From: Hyphochytrium catenoides
Taxonomy: Eukaryota; Sar; Hyphochytriomycetes; Hyphochytriales; Hyphochytriaceae
NCBI GenBank assembly: GCA_900088475.1
Contig: FLMG01004535.1
Location: forward strand, 51,958-78,537
Reading direction: 5' to 3'
Length of the DNA: 26,580 bases
The position numbers and the translations under genes were made by a program. This document shows, in pieces, positions 1-8,194 of the stretch (within the stretch, counting starts at the first letter, position 1; the number at the start of each line of letters is the position of its first letter). Below the pieces are notes generated by a model, which had not been told where the DNA came from, did no database searches, and saw nothing but the letters and a program-made list of their open reading frames with translations.

Positions 1-101
1 CTCTCTCCTCACTCTCTCACACGCCCTCTCTCTCTCTCCCTCTGTCTTCTCTTCCCCATCATCTATCTCCATCGCTGTCTTTCTATCTCTTCGGTTGTTA
101 G
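1..101 (+). other. Pyrimidine-rich 3' end of an intron (5' part outside the window)
   Basis: This stretch is almost entirely C and T on the plus strand and ends in TTAG just before an open frame. That is the form of every other acceptor region in the plus-strand gene that follows. I read it as the tail of an intron whose donor lies left of the window, so the first gene is incomplete at its 5' end. The alternative is that it is a CT-rich promoter or leader and translation starts at the ATG at 134. Confidence 0.5.
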
Positions 102-3100
102 TGCTCGCTGATCAGCCTGTGCCACGGATCTTCATGCAATGTCTGAGCGAGAGACTGCTTATCGTTCCTGCCAGACCCTCAGTAGAAGACCTTCGCCGGC
201 TTCTCTCTTCGTTTTCGTCTCGACCTCTACCCTCTTCATCTCCAAACTCTCCTCGCCAGAGTCGTGAGAAAGAAAGCAAGAAAGAGAAGAGTCTTTCGGG
301 TGACGAGCCAGTAACAGACAAGGGCGGTGGGGATGGAATAGCTGAGTCCACAGCAGAGGAGAAGCCAAGAGGGGAGAGAAGGGAGAAGGAGAGAGAAAAA
401 GCTTTTACCTCTTCTCCTTCCCTTTCTCCCGTCGTACGTTTGGATCAGATGGAGCTCTTCGCTTCGATGATGAGCAAGACTGTTACCTTCTCTTGGAGGT
501 CTGACCTTGATCGCCTAGGGATCGGAGGAGACTTGGCCGGCCTGCTAGGGTATCAATCAGTAGGAGAGAGAAGGCAAGGACAAAGAGGAGAGAGAGACAG
601 TCATACCTCAGGACTGGTTCCTCTTTCTCCTGCCCAAAATACGGATGGCACTATTATGAGGACAGAAAGCAGAGGAGATCGGAGTCTCACATTGGAGGCA
701 TGGTTATCCCTAGTAGGGCCGGGAGACAGAGAGAGCGTGCGAAGAACTTTTCACTCCTTTGCCTCGCTCTGTTCCGCTGAGAAAGATCGCGATGAGGAAA
801 TGGGAAGGACAAACGGAGTAACACTGCAGAGAAAGCGAAAGGAGCTTCTTCTGTACTATCAGATGCAGTGCAGAGACGGCTCTTGGATAGATGTGCGGCA
901 CACCTGCCAAGCCGGTTACTTCCAAGAGGGAGAGGAGGAAGGAGAGACAAAAGAGAGCGATAAGCATCGGGCTCCTTTCCTTTTTGGACTGGTCACGCAC
1001 TATTCTGCAGGTTTCACGGTCGTGAGCCCCTTCTCTCCTCCTCTTCCAGGAGGCGAGATGCCTGGGTTGGAAGTAGCGGAGGAGAAAGGCTCAGTCAACT
1101 CTCTCAGCTCCCGGCATCTTCCATCTCTTCCTCCTCCTACTGCGGTGACTGGAAGAGAAACAGAGACACCCGAGACAAGAGGAGGAGAGGGATATGGCAC
1201 TCTCTCCCTGAAGCTGCATGAGATGATTGTCCCTCGCCTAGAGTCTACCCTCCTCCTGCTCTCTTCCCCTGATGGGGCGATCCTAGAGATCGTAGCCAAC
1301 AATGTAAGGGCGGTCGCGTTGTACTTCTCTTTGGGAAAGCTTTTGCACAGAAGTTCTCTGCTTTTCGCTGTCCTTTGTCTTCCCTAGCCCAGCCGCTTTG
1401 TTTCGCGAGTGCTTCTTATACCGCTTTCTCGCCTCATCTCTCACTATTTTCTCTTCTGTTTTCTCTCTCTCTCCTCCGAATCCGTGTCCTATTTTCTCCC
1501 TTTTCTTTCTTTGTCACTCTCCTTCTTTCTTATCTGTTTCTCTCTTCCTCTCACATATACACATACTCTGTCTCTCTTACGCACACTCTCACTTTTCTCT
1601 CTCTCTGTCTGTCTCGCTCTCTCTATGTTTCCCGACAGATGAGTCCATTGCCTCGCTTTTCCCTCCGCACTCCATTGCAGTCCCACGCCTTCTGGCAGGG
1701 ATTCCGAAGCACCTGCGAGGAAGCTGTCAGAGAAGCCAGCAGAGGTATCTCCGCTAAGTTCACCGTCCCCATCGACCCTGCAGCCAAAGCAGCCGCAGAC
1801 AGCGGAGTGAAAGAAGAAGCGCAACAGCCTCCTGGCGTCTCCTCATCTTCTACTTTCTCTCAGATGGAGTCTCCGTCGCCCCATGGTGTTGCCCAAGAGA
1901 ACCCCGTGTCCTATATAACCTGCGTGATAAAGCCACTGCTGCATGATCAGTGGGACACTGTCCGCGTCCTTCTCGCAGAGATGAAGGACGTGACAGATGT
2001 TGCCCTTTCAGGCCCGTCATTCTCTCTTCAGTCCACCACTTACGATGCCCGAGGGCATATGAGAGGTGGAGGCGACAGTGAGAGAGAAGAAGCAAGAGAG
2101 AGAGATGAGCTGATGAACAGTGAGAGTGGACAGAGCCTCTTGACAAGCAGCTTTTCTTCGTCTTACTCCTCGCCCTCTTCCTTCTCTTCTCCTTCCATCT
2201 TGGGCTCTCACGTACTCCCTCGGGCAAGCTCGAGAGAGAGAGAGCGGAGCACTCTTCCTCTTCTCCCTCCGTCCAGCAGAAGCCCAGTGCGCCTCCTGGG
2301 AAAGAGAAAGATTGCCAGTAAAGAGCCAGAGGGAGAGGGTCGAAAGAAAGTCACAGAGGACAAGGTAAGGCGCCATCTCTTCCTCTTCATCCCTCTCTTC
2401 TTGTCCAATCCTGCTCAGGGCCAATGGTTTCCTTATTCACAGATTCTCTCCGGGCTTCTTCGGTACTTCTTTCTATCTTTTTCTTCTTCCTGTCCTTGAC
2501 TGACCAACCCTTTGTGCTGATCATAGAATGGCTCGCTCTGTCTGCCTCTCTATTACACTCTTTCTCTACAGCATCCACCCAGTGCCGCAAGCAACGAAGC
2601 TCCTTCAAGTCTTCCGTCCGAGCGGCATCAGTCTCTGCCTGGCATTATCTGTCTAGAGCAGCTTCTCTCCTCAGTTCCGCCAGATGTCTCTCTTCATTTC
2701 CTGTCTTTCCTCCCTGCAGCCTCCCTTTGTGCCCTATCTCAGACATGCAGCCGATGGAGAGTCATGCCCGACAGTCTATGGGCTTCTCTTCTGATCAAAA
2801 GATGGCGACCACCCGCTTCTTCTCTCTCTCTATGGTCAGCTGATATTCCCACGTCGCCACCAAGAGAAAGAAGTGAAGAGAGAAGTAACTCTTCATCTTC
2901 ATCTTCGGTGTGGAGTGGCGCAAGAGATGAGCCTGATGGAGAAGGAAGAAGAGACCGAGGACGAGGACGGCCTCCTGTCCATACTATGGTGGGAGGAGAA
3001 CGAGTGAATGGAGGGGCAAAGAGGCTTCTCCCCGTAGTCAGAGAGAGAAGAGACAAGCGCTGGAAGCTCCTCTCTGGACTGCACGATAGCCTCCTTCCCC

Positions 3101-5084
3101 GTGCAAAACTGCGGTATAAAATGTTAGCATCGTCGGAGGCAAATTGGCGCAAGGGCAAAGTATCAATCAAGCATTTAGTAGAGGGCAGCCACACGCGGGC
3201 TGTCCTTAATGTGCATCTTATAGAGCGGGGAGAAGGAGAGGGAGAGCTACTTTTAGGAGAGAGAAGGGGTAGGGAAAGGAGAGGCTGGACGCAGAGAGTA
3301 CTTAGCGCAGGACTGGATGGCTGTGTAAAGCTATGGGACATGTCATCGGGCTCTCTCCTCCGTACCTTATGGCCCAACGGTCCAGTGATGGACGTGGAAG
3401 ACGGATCTCAGGGCCTTCTATCTTCTCTCATCATTCCTGGGCTCCAGGGAGAACATAGGCTGCTGGGCCAGGGTGTATACCTCTTGACAGGTGAGATGTA
3501 GGGCTCATTGTTGAGAGTTCTCTCTCTCTCTCTCTGTGTGTATGGCTGCCTCTGTCTTCCTTTGCGTCGTTTCTGACTCCTTTCTCCTTTCGCCTATAGT
3601 TTGATACATTTGCCTACCTTTCGTCCATGGATCTTGGCTTGCCCATCTTTCCCCGTTGTCTCTGCCTTACGTTCGTCGCTGTTTTCCCCGCGTAAGGCAA
3701 CCGTCAAGGCATCCTAAGTGTCATGAACTTATGGACGGGCTCCTCTGTGGATGGCCGCCTGCCAGCATGGGCAGGAGACCGACGGCGCTCCAACTTGTGG
3801 CTGGGTCTTGAGCCTACTCTCTCAGGAGACAGGGTGCTTGCTTACTCTGCGGATGGGCCAGCAGGACCGGGAGACGGCCAGCTCGTGTTGGAGTTCCAGC
3901 TGAGCTACGGCGAAGAGGAGGAACCTTTCCAACAAAGAGCAGCTGGAGGAAGAAGAGGCAGAGTGGGCAATGGAAGAGTTCTCTCGTCATTTTCTCCTCG
4001 CCATCCCGAGAGAGAGGATCAGGAGAGAGAAGTCACGCCCTCCCGCTTGATCTCTACCCCTCCACCGTCTTTCTCTCGTGGGACAGGGACTGCAACGGCC
4101 TCTTCTTCCTCCTCCAGCGCATCTTCTGCTGCGTCTTTCGCTTCCTCTTCCTCTTCAATCTCTTCCACCTCAACCAATAATGGGTTGGGAATCCGTCTCG
4201 CTCGCGTCTACGAAGTCGCCGATGAAGCTTCATCTGTCTCTTCCGCTATTTATAACCCTCAGGGTTCTCTCATGGCTGCTGTTACTAGTGACGGTGCAGT
4301 GATGCTTTGGGACTGTGACTTGGGAGGAAGACCAGGCACCTCTCCTACCTCTGTCTTCTTTTCGGGCTCCTCTCCTCTCCCTTCTCAGGGGCCACTAAGG
4401 ACTCTTAGACCCCCTACGCCTCTTGTCCGACATCCTCTCCTTCTCACAGAAGATGAAGACGCCGCTGCAATTCCTGGAGGCAGGAGGAGGCATGGCCATT
4501 GGGCTGTTCACTTCCAGCGTTCCGAGCCTTCTTGTCTTCTGTTCTCTGGTGGCGAAGATCGAATCGTTCGCATGTGGGATCTGCGCTCTTCCTCGGGTGA
4601 GGCTATGAGGCTTAGTCATGGCCATGCAGATGGCATCACCAGCATAAGCAGCTACGGCTGTGCACAGGTAATGAGCGGCCTCTATCTCTTTATCACTCTC
4701 GCCGCTTATCCAGTTCATCTAGTGCGCAGGATCTTAGTCTTGGTTCCTCTCTCCGCTCTCTTCCTTCTGTGGCTCTATCTTCCTGGCTGTATCTTCATCA
4801 ATATTCCAATATCTGATGCTCCTTGTAAGTTGGCAAACTTTGCCTTCCTACCCCTCCTCTTGGTATAACGCGTTATCTTCCTTTGTCACTTACACTCTTC
4901 TTTCTCTCAGTTGATGACAGGAGATGCCAGTGGTGCAATTGTCCATTGGGATCTTCGCGTCGGAGGCACCAAACTGCATAGGAACAGAGACCATGGAGGA
5001 GGAGCAATTAGAGCTCTGGACGCCAATGGCACCTCAGTGGTTAGTGGAACTGACAGAGGAGGAGTGAGAGTGTGGAGCTATTAG
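102..5084 (+). CDS. PAS-PAS-F-box-WD40 protein (5' end outside the window)
   Basis: Five exons are read: 102-1303, 1639-2364, 2572-3490, 3697-4667 and 4911-5084 (stop TAG 5082-5084). Introns of 335, 207, 206 and 243 bases are GT..AG and keep the frame. The third acceptor is ambiguous, because 3709 also fits and would drop four residues. Counting from the ATG at 134 the protein has about 1319 residues. Residues about 115-293 form a PAS fold of the PAS_3 kind with its PAC end (DGSWIDVRHT, LFGLVTHYS). Residues about 366-513 form a second PAS-like region across the first splice (SSPDGAILEIVANN, then VREASRG, ending VTDVA). Residues 660-710 are an F-box, and about 812-1319 hold WD repeats. F-box proteins recruit substrates to SCF ubiquitin ligases, and the WD40 propeller normally binds the substrate. 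A sensory role for the PAS regions is inferred. No flavin-binding LOV signature (GxNCRFLQ) is visible. Confidence 0.8.
1304..1638 (+). other. Intron 1 of the PAS/F-box/WD40 gene, with a CT-rich tract
   Basis: The donor is AAT|GTAAGG at 1303/1304 and the acceptor is GACAG|ATG at 1638/1639, both in phase 0. Joining the exons continues a PAS-like sequence directly (VANN followed by MSPLPRF), which supports this splice. Most of the intron from about 1415 to 1635 is C/T with short runs of CTCTCT. It contains in-frame stops, so retention would truncate the protein. Confidence 0.75.
2653..2805 (+). other. F-box domain segment
   Basis: This part of exon 3 encodes residues about 660-710: a Leu-rich start (LEQLLSSVPPDV), HFLSFLPAASLCALSQTCSRW, and a trailing LWASLLIKRW. 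The spacing of Leu, Pro, the central Leu/Cys positions and the terminal CxxW is that of F-boxes, which bind SKP1. About 100 residues later comes the YKMLASSEANWRKG segment that commonly links an F-box to the first WD blade (W plus basic residue plus G). Confidence 0.85.
3109..5084 (+). other. WD40 repeat region
   Basis: Repeat ends are recognised as VLSAGLDGCVKLWDMSSG (exon 3), GILSVMNLWTGSS (exon 4 start), AAVTSDGAVMLWDCDLGG, LLFSGGEDRIVRMWDLRSSS, LMTGDASGAIVHWDLRVGG and finally VVSGTDRGGVRVWSY before the stop. At least six blades are therefore present, with two long Ser/Gly/Glu-rich insertions between blades that are probably disordered loops. The last blade ends at the stop codon, which supports 5084 as the true end. 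Confidence 0.85.
3518..3542 (+). repeat. (CT)n/(GT)n microsatellite in intron 3
   Basis: A run of CT dinucleotides passes directly into TGTGTG shortly after the donor at 3491. It lies wholly inside intron 3 of the PAS/F-box/WD40 gene (3491-3696). Confidence 0.85.
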
Positions 5085-5112
5085 CAAACAGAGTGCAGGA
5101 GAGACATGAGCA

Positions 5113-5404
5113 ATGGTTCGTCTGGTACAGATTATGGGTAGGGCACCTCTGGCAGTCAGCCTTATTAGCACGAACTTGCGACTGGAATGGTTGCTCTCAC
5201 TCTTCTTCCTTCGCTCGGCTTCTAGAGGCATTACTTCCTCTCTTCTTCAAAACCTACGTTCCCTTGCTCATCTGGTAATAGTTCTTTTCTGTCCTTTCTT
5301 CTTCTTCTTTGCTTGCTTTCCTCTCTCTCTCTCTCTTCGTCTCCCAGAGAGTCCTACCTATGCTGATGCATCTTCAGATGCCACTAAATATCCGCTACAC
5401 ATAA
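5113..5404 (+). CDS. Doubtful small spliced ORF, or spliced 3' UTR of the preceding gene
   Basis: An ATG at 5113 opens 54 codons to a good donor (CATCTG|GTAATA, 5274/5275). The putative intron 5275-5347 is strongly pyrimidine-rich and ends CTCCCAG. Exon 2 begins at 5348 in phase 0 and stops at 5402-5404, giving 72 residues rich in Leu and Arg. I recognise no family. The intron looks real because donor, CT tract and acceptor are all good, so the sequence is probably transcribed. It begins only 28 bases after the WD40 stop codon, so it may simply be a spliced 3' UTR of that gene. Confidence 0.25.
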
Positions 5405-6257
5405 ACCTGAATCCTTCCTAAGAGACCACGACGACGGCGTGAGCAATAGCAAGAATAGAACAAGGAAGAAGATCCATTACCCTGGGGAAAGAAGGATGGG
5501 AGAATAGAGAGACTCGGTAGGAGGGTTGACGGAAGGAGGCAATAGGAAAGGAGAAGATGGCGAAGGGAGGGGATAAGTACGACTAGGGAGGTGGCCCAGA
5601 GCTGGTGCTTTGGGAAGAGCAAAGGCTATGGAGGAGAACATAAGCCCTCTCAGAAATGGCCGCGGTACTCACGGATTAGGGAACAAAACAATGTCGGGCC
5701 TGAGTCCTTGCATTCAGCCGTTCGCCTCCCTGACAAACAAAACTGAGACCAAGAATTGCGTCTGGCGAGAGATCGATTCGCCATATGACTTAGATGTAGG
5801 TTGTGAGCAAGTACATTGAAGAAAGAGATCAAGAATATATTTGGTTTGTTGGGCAGTGCCGCCTTCCTTCTGCTTTTGTCCTGCACACGGTTGTTTTTGC
5901 ATTCTACTTCTGGATCCTTTCTTGCCTAGCCCTAGTCATATGTCGGGCAACTTGTGAGCTATATAGTACCGCCTTCTCTCTTTCTTAAGCAGAATAAGCA
6001 GGCTTGATGGCTTTTAGAGATGGGATGGACGTCGAGAGTCCGAATAAGCTGGAAGATCGAACTAATGATATGAGTTCCTAAGCCCAGAAACTCGCCTTAG
6101 CTTCTCCCTCATCGCGATACAGTAACTTATCTTCCCTCTGATAGTCAAAGACAGCGTCTTTCACTTTAACTCCGCTTTGCCCCTGGCCTGACCTGCACTG
6201 AAGATACCGCTCATGGCGCTGATCAACGACACCAGACGCCGCACTCTAGACGATTTT

Positions 6258-6279
6258 TGAAGACTCGATGAAGACTCGA
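6258..6279 (+). repeat. Two perfect 11-bp tandem copies (TGAAGACTCGA)
   Basis: Two exact copies of an 11-base unit are followed to about 6295 by degenerate GAAGAT/GATGAAG copies. The repeat is short and intergenic. No function can be assigned. Confidence 0.8.
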
Positions 6280-6370
6280 CGAAGATGCAGATGAAGCTTG
6301 AGACTTGAGATGAAGATTTTTTTGCTTCTTTGCGTTGTTGTCTGTAGGATGGTGTACAACGTAAAGCGCA

Positions 6371-6625
6371 ATGTGTACTGCACAATACAACAACATCGAA
6401 CAGAGTTCGTCTATTGTTCCTCTGTGCGTAGTACATGTTACAGTATGTGCGTTCTATCTAAAAGTGTGCTCTAAATACAGGTCGTTAGCGGAAGCTGCGG
6501 GTTTCTTTGACTGTCTTACTACTTACAGCTGCTCGCTTTGTGCAATACTAAAAAAAGGGATTTTGTGGGCGAAAGAGCACAAGCCGGCGAAGGTATTATT
6601 ACAGCCCATAGAGTCTCTGTGCTAA
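6371..6625 (+). CDS. Unsupported 84-codon ORF, Cys-rich
   Basis: An ATG-started frame of 84 codons encodes a product rich in Cys and Leu with no recognisable motif. It lies 170 bases before the leader intron of P2. It has no signal peptide, clear hydrophobic helix or family resemblance. I list it because it begins with a true ATG in an otherwise empty stretch, but it is most likely a chance ORF. Confidence 0.1.
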   Translation: MCTAQYNNIEQSSSIVPLCVVHVTVCAFYLKVCSKYRSLAEAAGFFDCLTTYSCSLCAILKKGILWAKEHKPAKVLLQPIESLC

Positions 6626-6795
6626 GGCGGAATATCTTCAGATCATTGGAAGTGAAAGGAGGGCAGGCGGCGCTGGCATGACGATGACCAGCCAGGCTCT
6701 CAGCCCGATCTCAAGCTCCGTCCACGCATCTGAAGCTGCGGATTCATCTTGTTTCGGACCCCAGAGCACCACGGAGTCTTAAAAATTGATTCAAG

Positions 6796-6867
6796 GTAAG
6801 GAAGGCTGTGATTGGATTGTTATGTTTTGGGGTCGGGTGCTGATGCCATAGCTGTCGCTTCCCGTAG
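6796..6867 (+). other. Leader (5' UTR) intron of the P2 gene
   Basis: The donor is TCAAG|GTAAGG at 6795/6796 and the acceptor is CCCGTAG at 6865-6867, placing the splice directly before the start codon. Introns at or next to the start codon are common in eukaryotic ribosomal protein genes. The untranslated first exon therefore ends at 6795; its start cannot be read from sequence alone. Confidence 0.7.
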
Positions 6868-7285
6868 ATGCGTCACGTAGCTGCTTATATGCTCGCCGTC
6901 CTTGCTGGCAACGCCCAGCCCAGCCAGAAGGATGTCAAGAAGATCTTGGGATCTGTAGGCATCGATGCTGATGATGAGGCTCTCGAGAGACTTTTCGCTG
7001 AGCTTTCTGAGAAGGTGGGTGATTGATATCTCTTTGTAAGTTATTACCAGGGAACTGATCAAGCGTGCTCGCTTGCAGAGCGTAGATGAACTCATTGCTG
7101 CCGGCTCCAAGAAGCTGGCTTCTTTCGGAGCTGGAGGAGGTGGTGCTGCTGCTGCTGGCGGTGCTGCTGCTGCTGGTGGTGAGGCTGCCCCTGCTGCAAA
7201 GGAGGACAAGAAGGAGGAAGAAGAGGAGGAAGCCGATCTTGGCGGCGGTATGGATATGTTCGGTGGCGGAGGCGATGATTACTAA
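6868..7285 (+). CDS. RPLP2: 60S acidic ribosomal protein P2
   Basis: Exons 6868-7014 and 7079-7285 join in phase 0 across a 64-base intron (7015-7078) to give 117 residues, the normal length for P2. The N-terminal half (MRHVAAYMLAVLAGN, then KKILGSVGIDADDEALERL, then ELSEKSVDELIAAG) is the conserved helical dimerisation domain. It is followed by a flexible Ala/Gly hinge and a Lys/Glu-rich acidic segment. P2 pairs with P1 on the P0 stalk of the large subunit and helps recruit elongation-factor GTPases. The C-terminus is unusual: it reads GGGMDMFGGGGDDY and lacks the nearly universal ending MGFGLFD. I recall this ending from stramenopiles, but that is memory and not a search result. Confidence 0.95.
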
Positions 7286-8194
7286 GCTGTGGCGCTCTAC
7301 CGGACTCTATTATCTAAGGCACTCATTGCCATTTAATGATGCTCTCCTTCCTCGTCTCTCTGCTCCACGAGTCGTTAATGACCGCTGATCTTTGCTATTT
7401 AAGGTAAACAGCTCATGCCAAAAGTTCCAGGACGTCACATCCTCCCGTCCTCTTTACCTTGGGGGAAGGTCGTTTAGCATGTATCGAAGCCGAGATAGCC
7501 CTCATATTATGGCTCTTCTCGGTCAAAATTCATGCAACATTACCTGTGTATTCACTTTTGTGAGTGAAACGCAGTCCACGGGTGCCAGGAGTTCATATTT
7601 TTGGTTGGCTTTCTGGCAATCAGTGTACGTACATGTCATTCCACTTCCCCGTTTCGTGCGTCTGCTGGCGTATTGCACCGGAAGTACTTGATCTTTCCAG
7701 CACTTGGCTCAGCGGGAGTGTGGTTAGCTAGCTTGCTTCATGATAACACGACGCGGAGAGGTTATCCATTCCTTGACGACTGGTTTGCACAGGCGCAAGC
7801 GTGACAGCTTGGTGAGATTGTAATCGGGCCTAATCCTTGTAATAGAATCACTTGAAAGCTAAAATCGATGACCTTCCATGCCTCTCTCTTCGAAGCTGTC
7901 TCACGTGCAAACGTGGCAAGAGCTCGTTAAAGTACAGCTCCATAGCCTCATTAGTTAAAACCAGTACTATCTAGCTGCCATGCATCTATGGGGCTAAGGG
8001 CTTGGATGGTGGCATAATTCGACAGCAAGATGTCATGGTATTGAGAAGGGATAGCTCTAAGGACCTTCTCTGACCAGCGGCTGGAGCTAATGATGATAGA
8101 CAAAATACTACGTCAAAGAACACCAAATCTTTTTTTAGTTGAGAATAGTAATGCCGAACTGAGGCTAACGAGCCTCTGTAGAGGCAGCTAAGGC
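7286..8194. other. Convergent intergenic region, no gene recognised
   Basis: This is about 0.9 kb between the P2 stop (plus strand) and the stop of the repeat-protein gene (minus strand). It must contain both 3' UTRs. The longest open frames have no ATG start and no recognisable motifs. A tRNA A-box-like sequence near 7705 has no matching B box. A pair of alternative small hairpins lies at 8161-8185. Confidence 0.5.
8161..8185. other. Two mutually exclusive small hairpins
   Basis: GAGGCT (8161-8166) can pair with AGCCTC (8171-8176) across a four-base loop. GCCTC (8172-8176) can instead pair with GAGGC (8181-8185) across TGTA. The two stems share the central strand and cannot form together. 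They sit within 35 bases downstream of the stop codon of the minus-strand gene, in its 3' UTR. The stems are short, so this may be chance. Confidence 0.35.

Larger units (their letters stand above)
5405..6795. other. Intergenic region, no gene recognised
   Basis: I read both strands for protein motifs, splice-bounded exons, tRNA arms and spliceosomal RNA signatures and found nothing convincing. From 5410 to 5640 the plus strand is purine-rich. A short tandem repeat lies near 6258. The right-hand end must hold the promoter and first non-coding exon of the P2 gene, since the leader intron begins at 6796. Confidence 0.5.

Noticed and set aside
102-1303. LOV photoreceptor domain in the first PAS region, by analogy with ZEITLUPE
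   Set aside because: The GxNCRFLQ flavin-cysteine motif is absent from the sequence in the window. It could only be present left of the edge.
6680-6745. Box C/D-like pair (ACGATGA and CTGA) upstream of the P2 gene
   Set aside because: The C box has one mismatch, no terminal stem forms, and there are no C'/D' boxes.
7705-7716. Perfect-looking tRNA A box (TGGCTCAGCGGG)
   Set aside because: No B box (GGTTCGANNCC) and no acceptor-stem partner follow within 100 bases.
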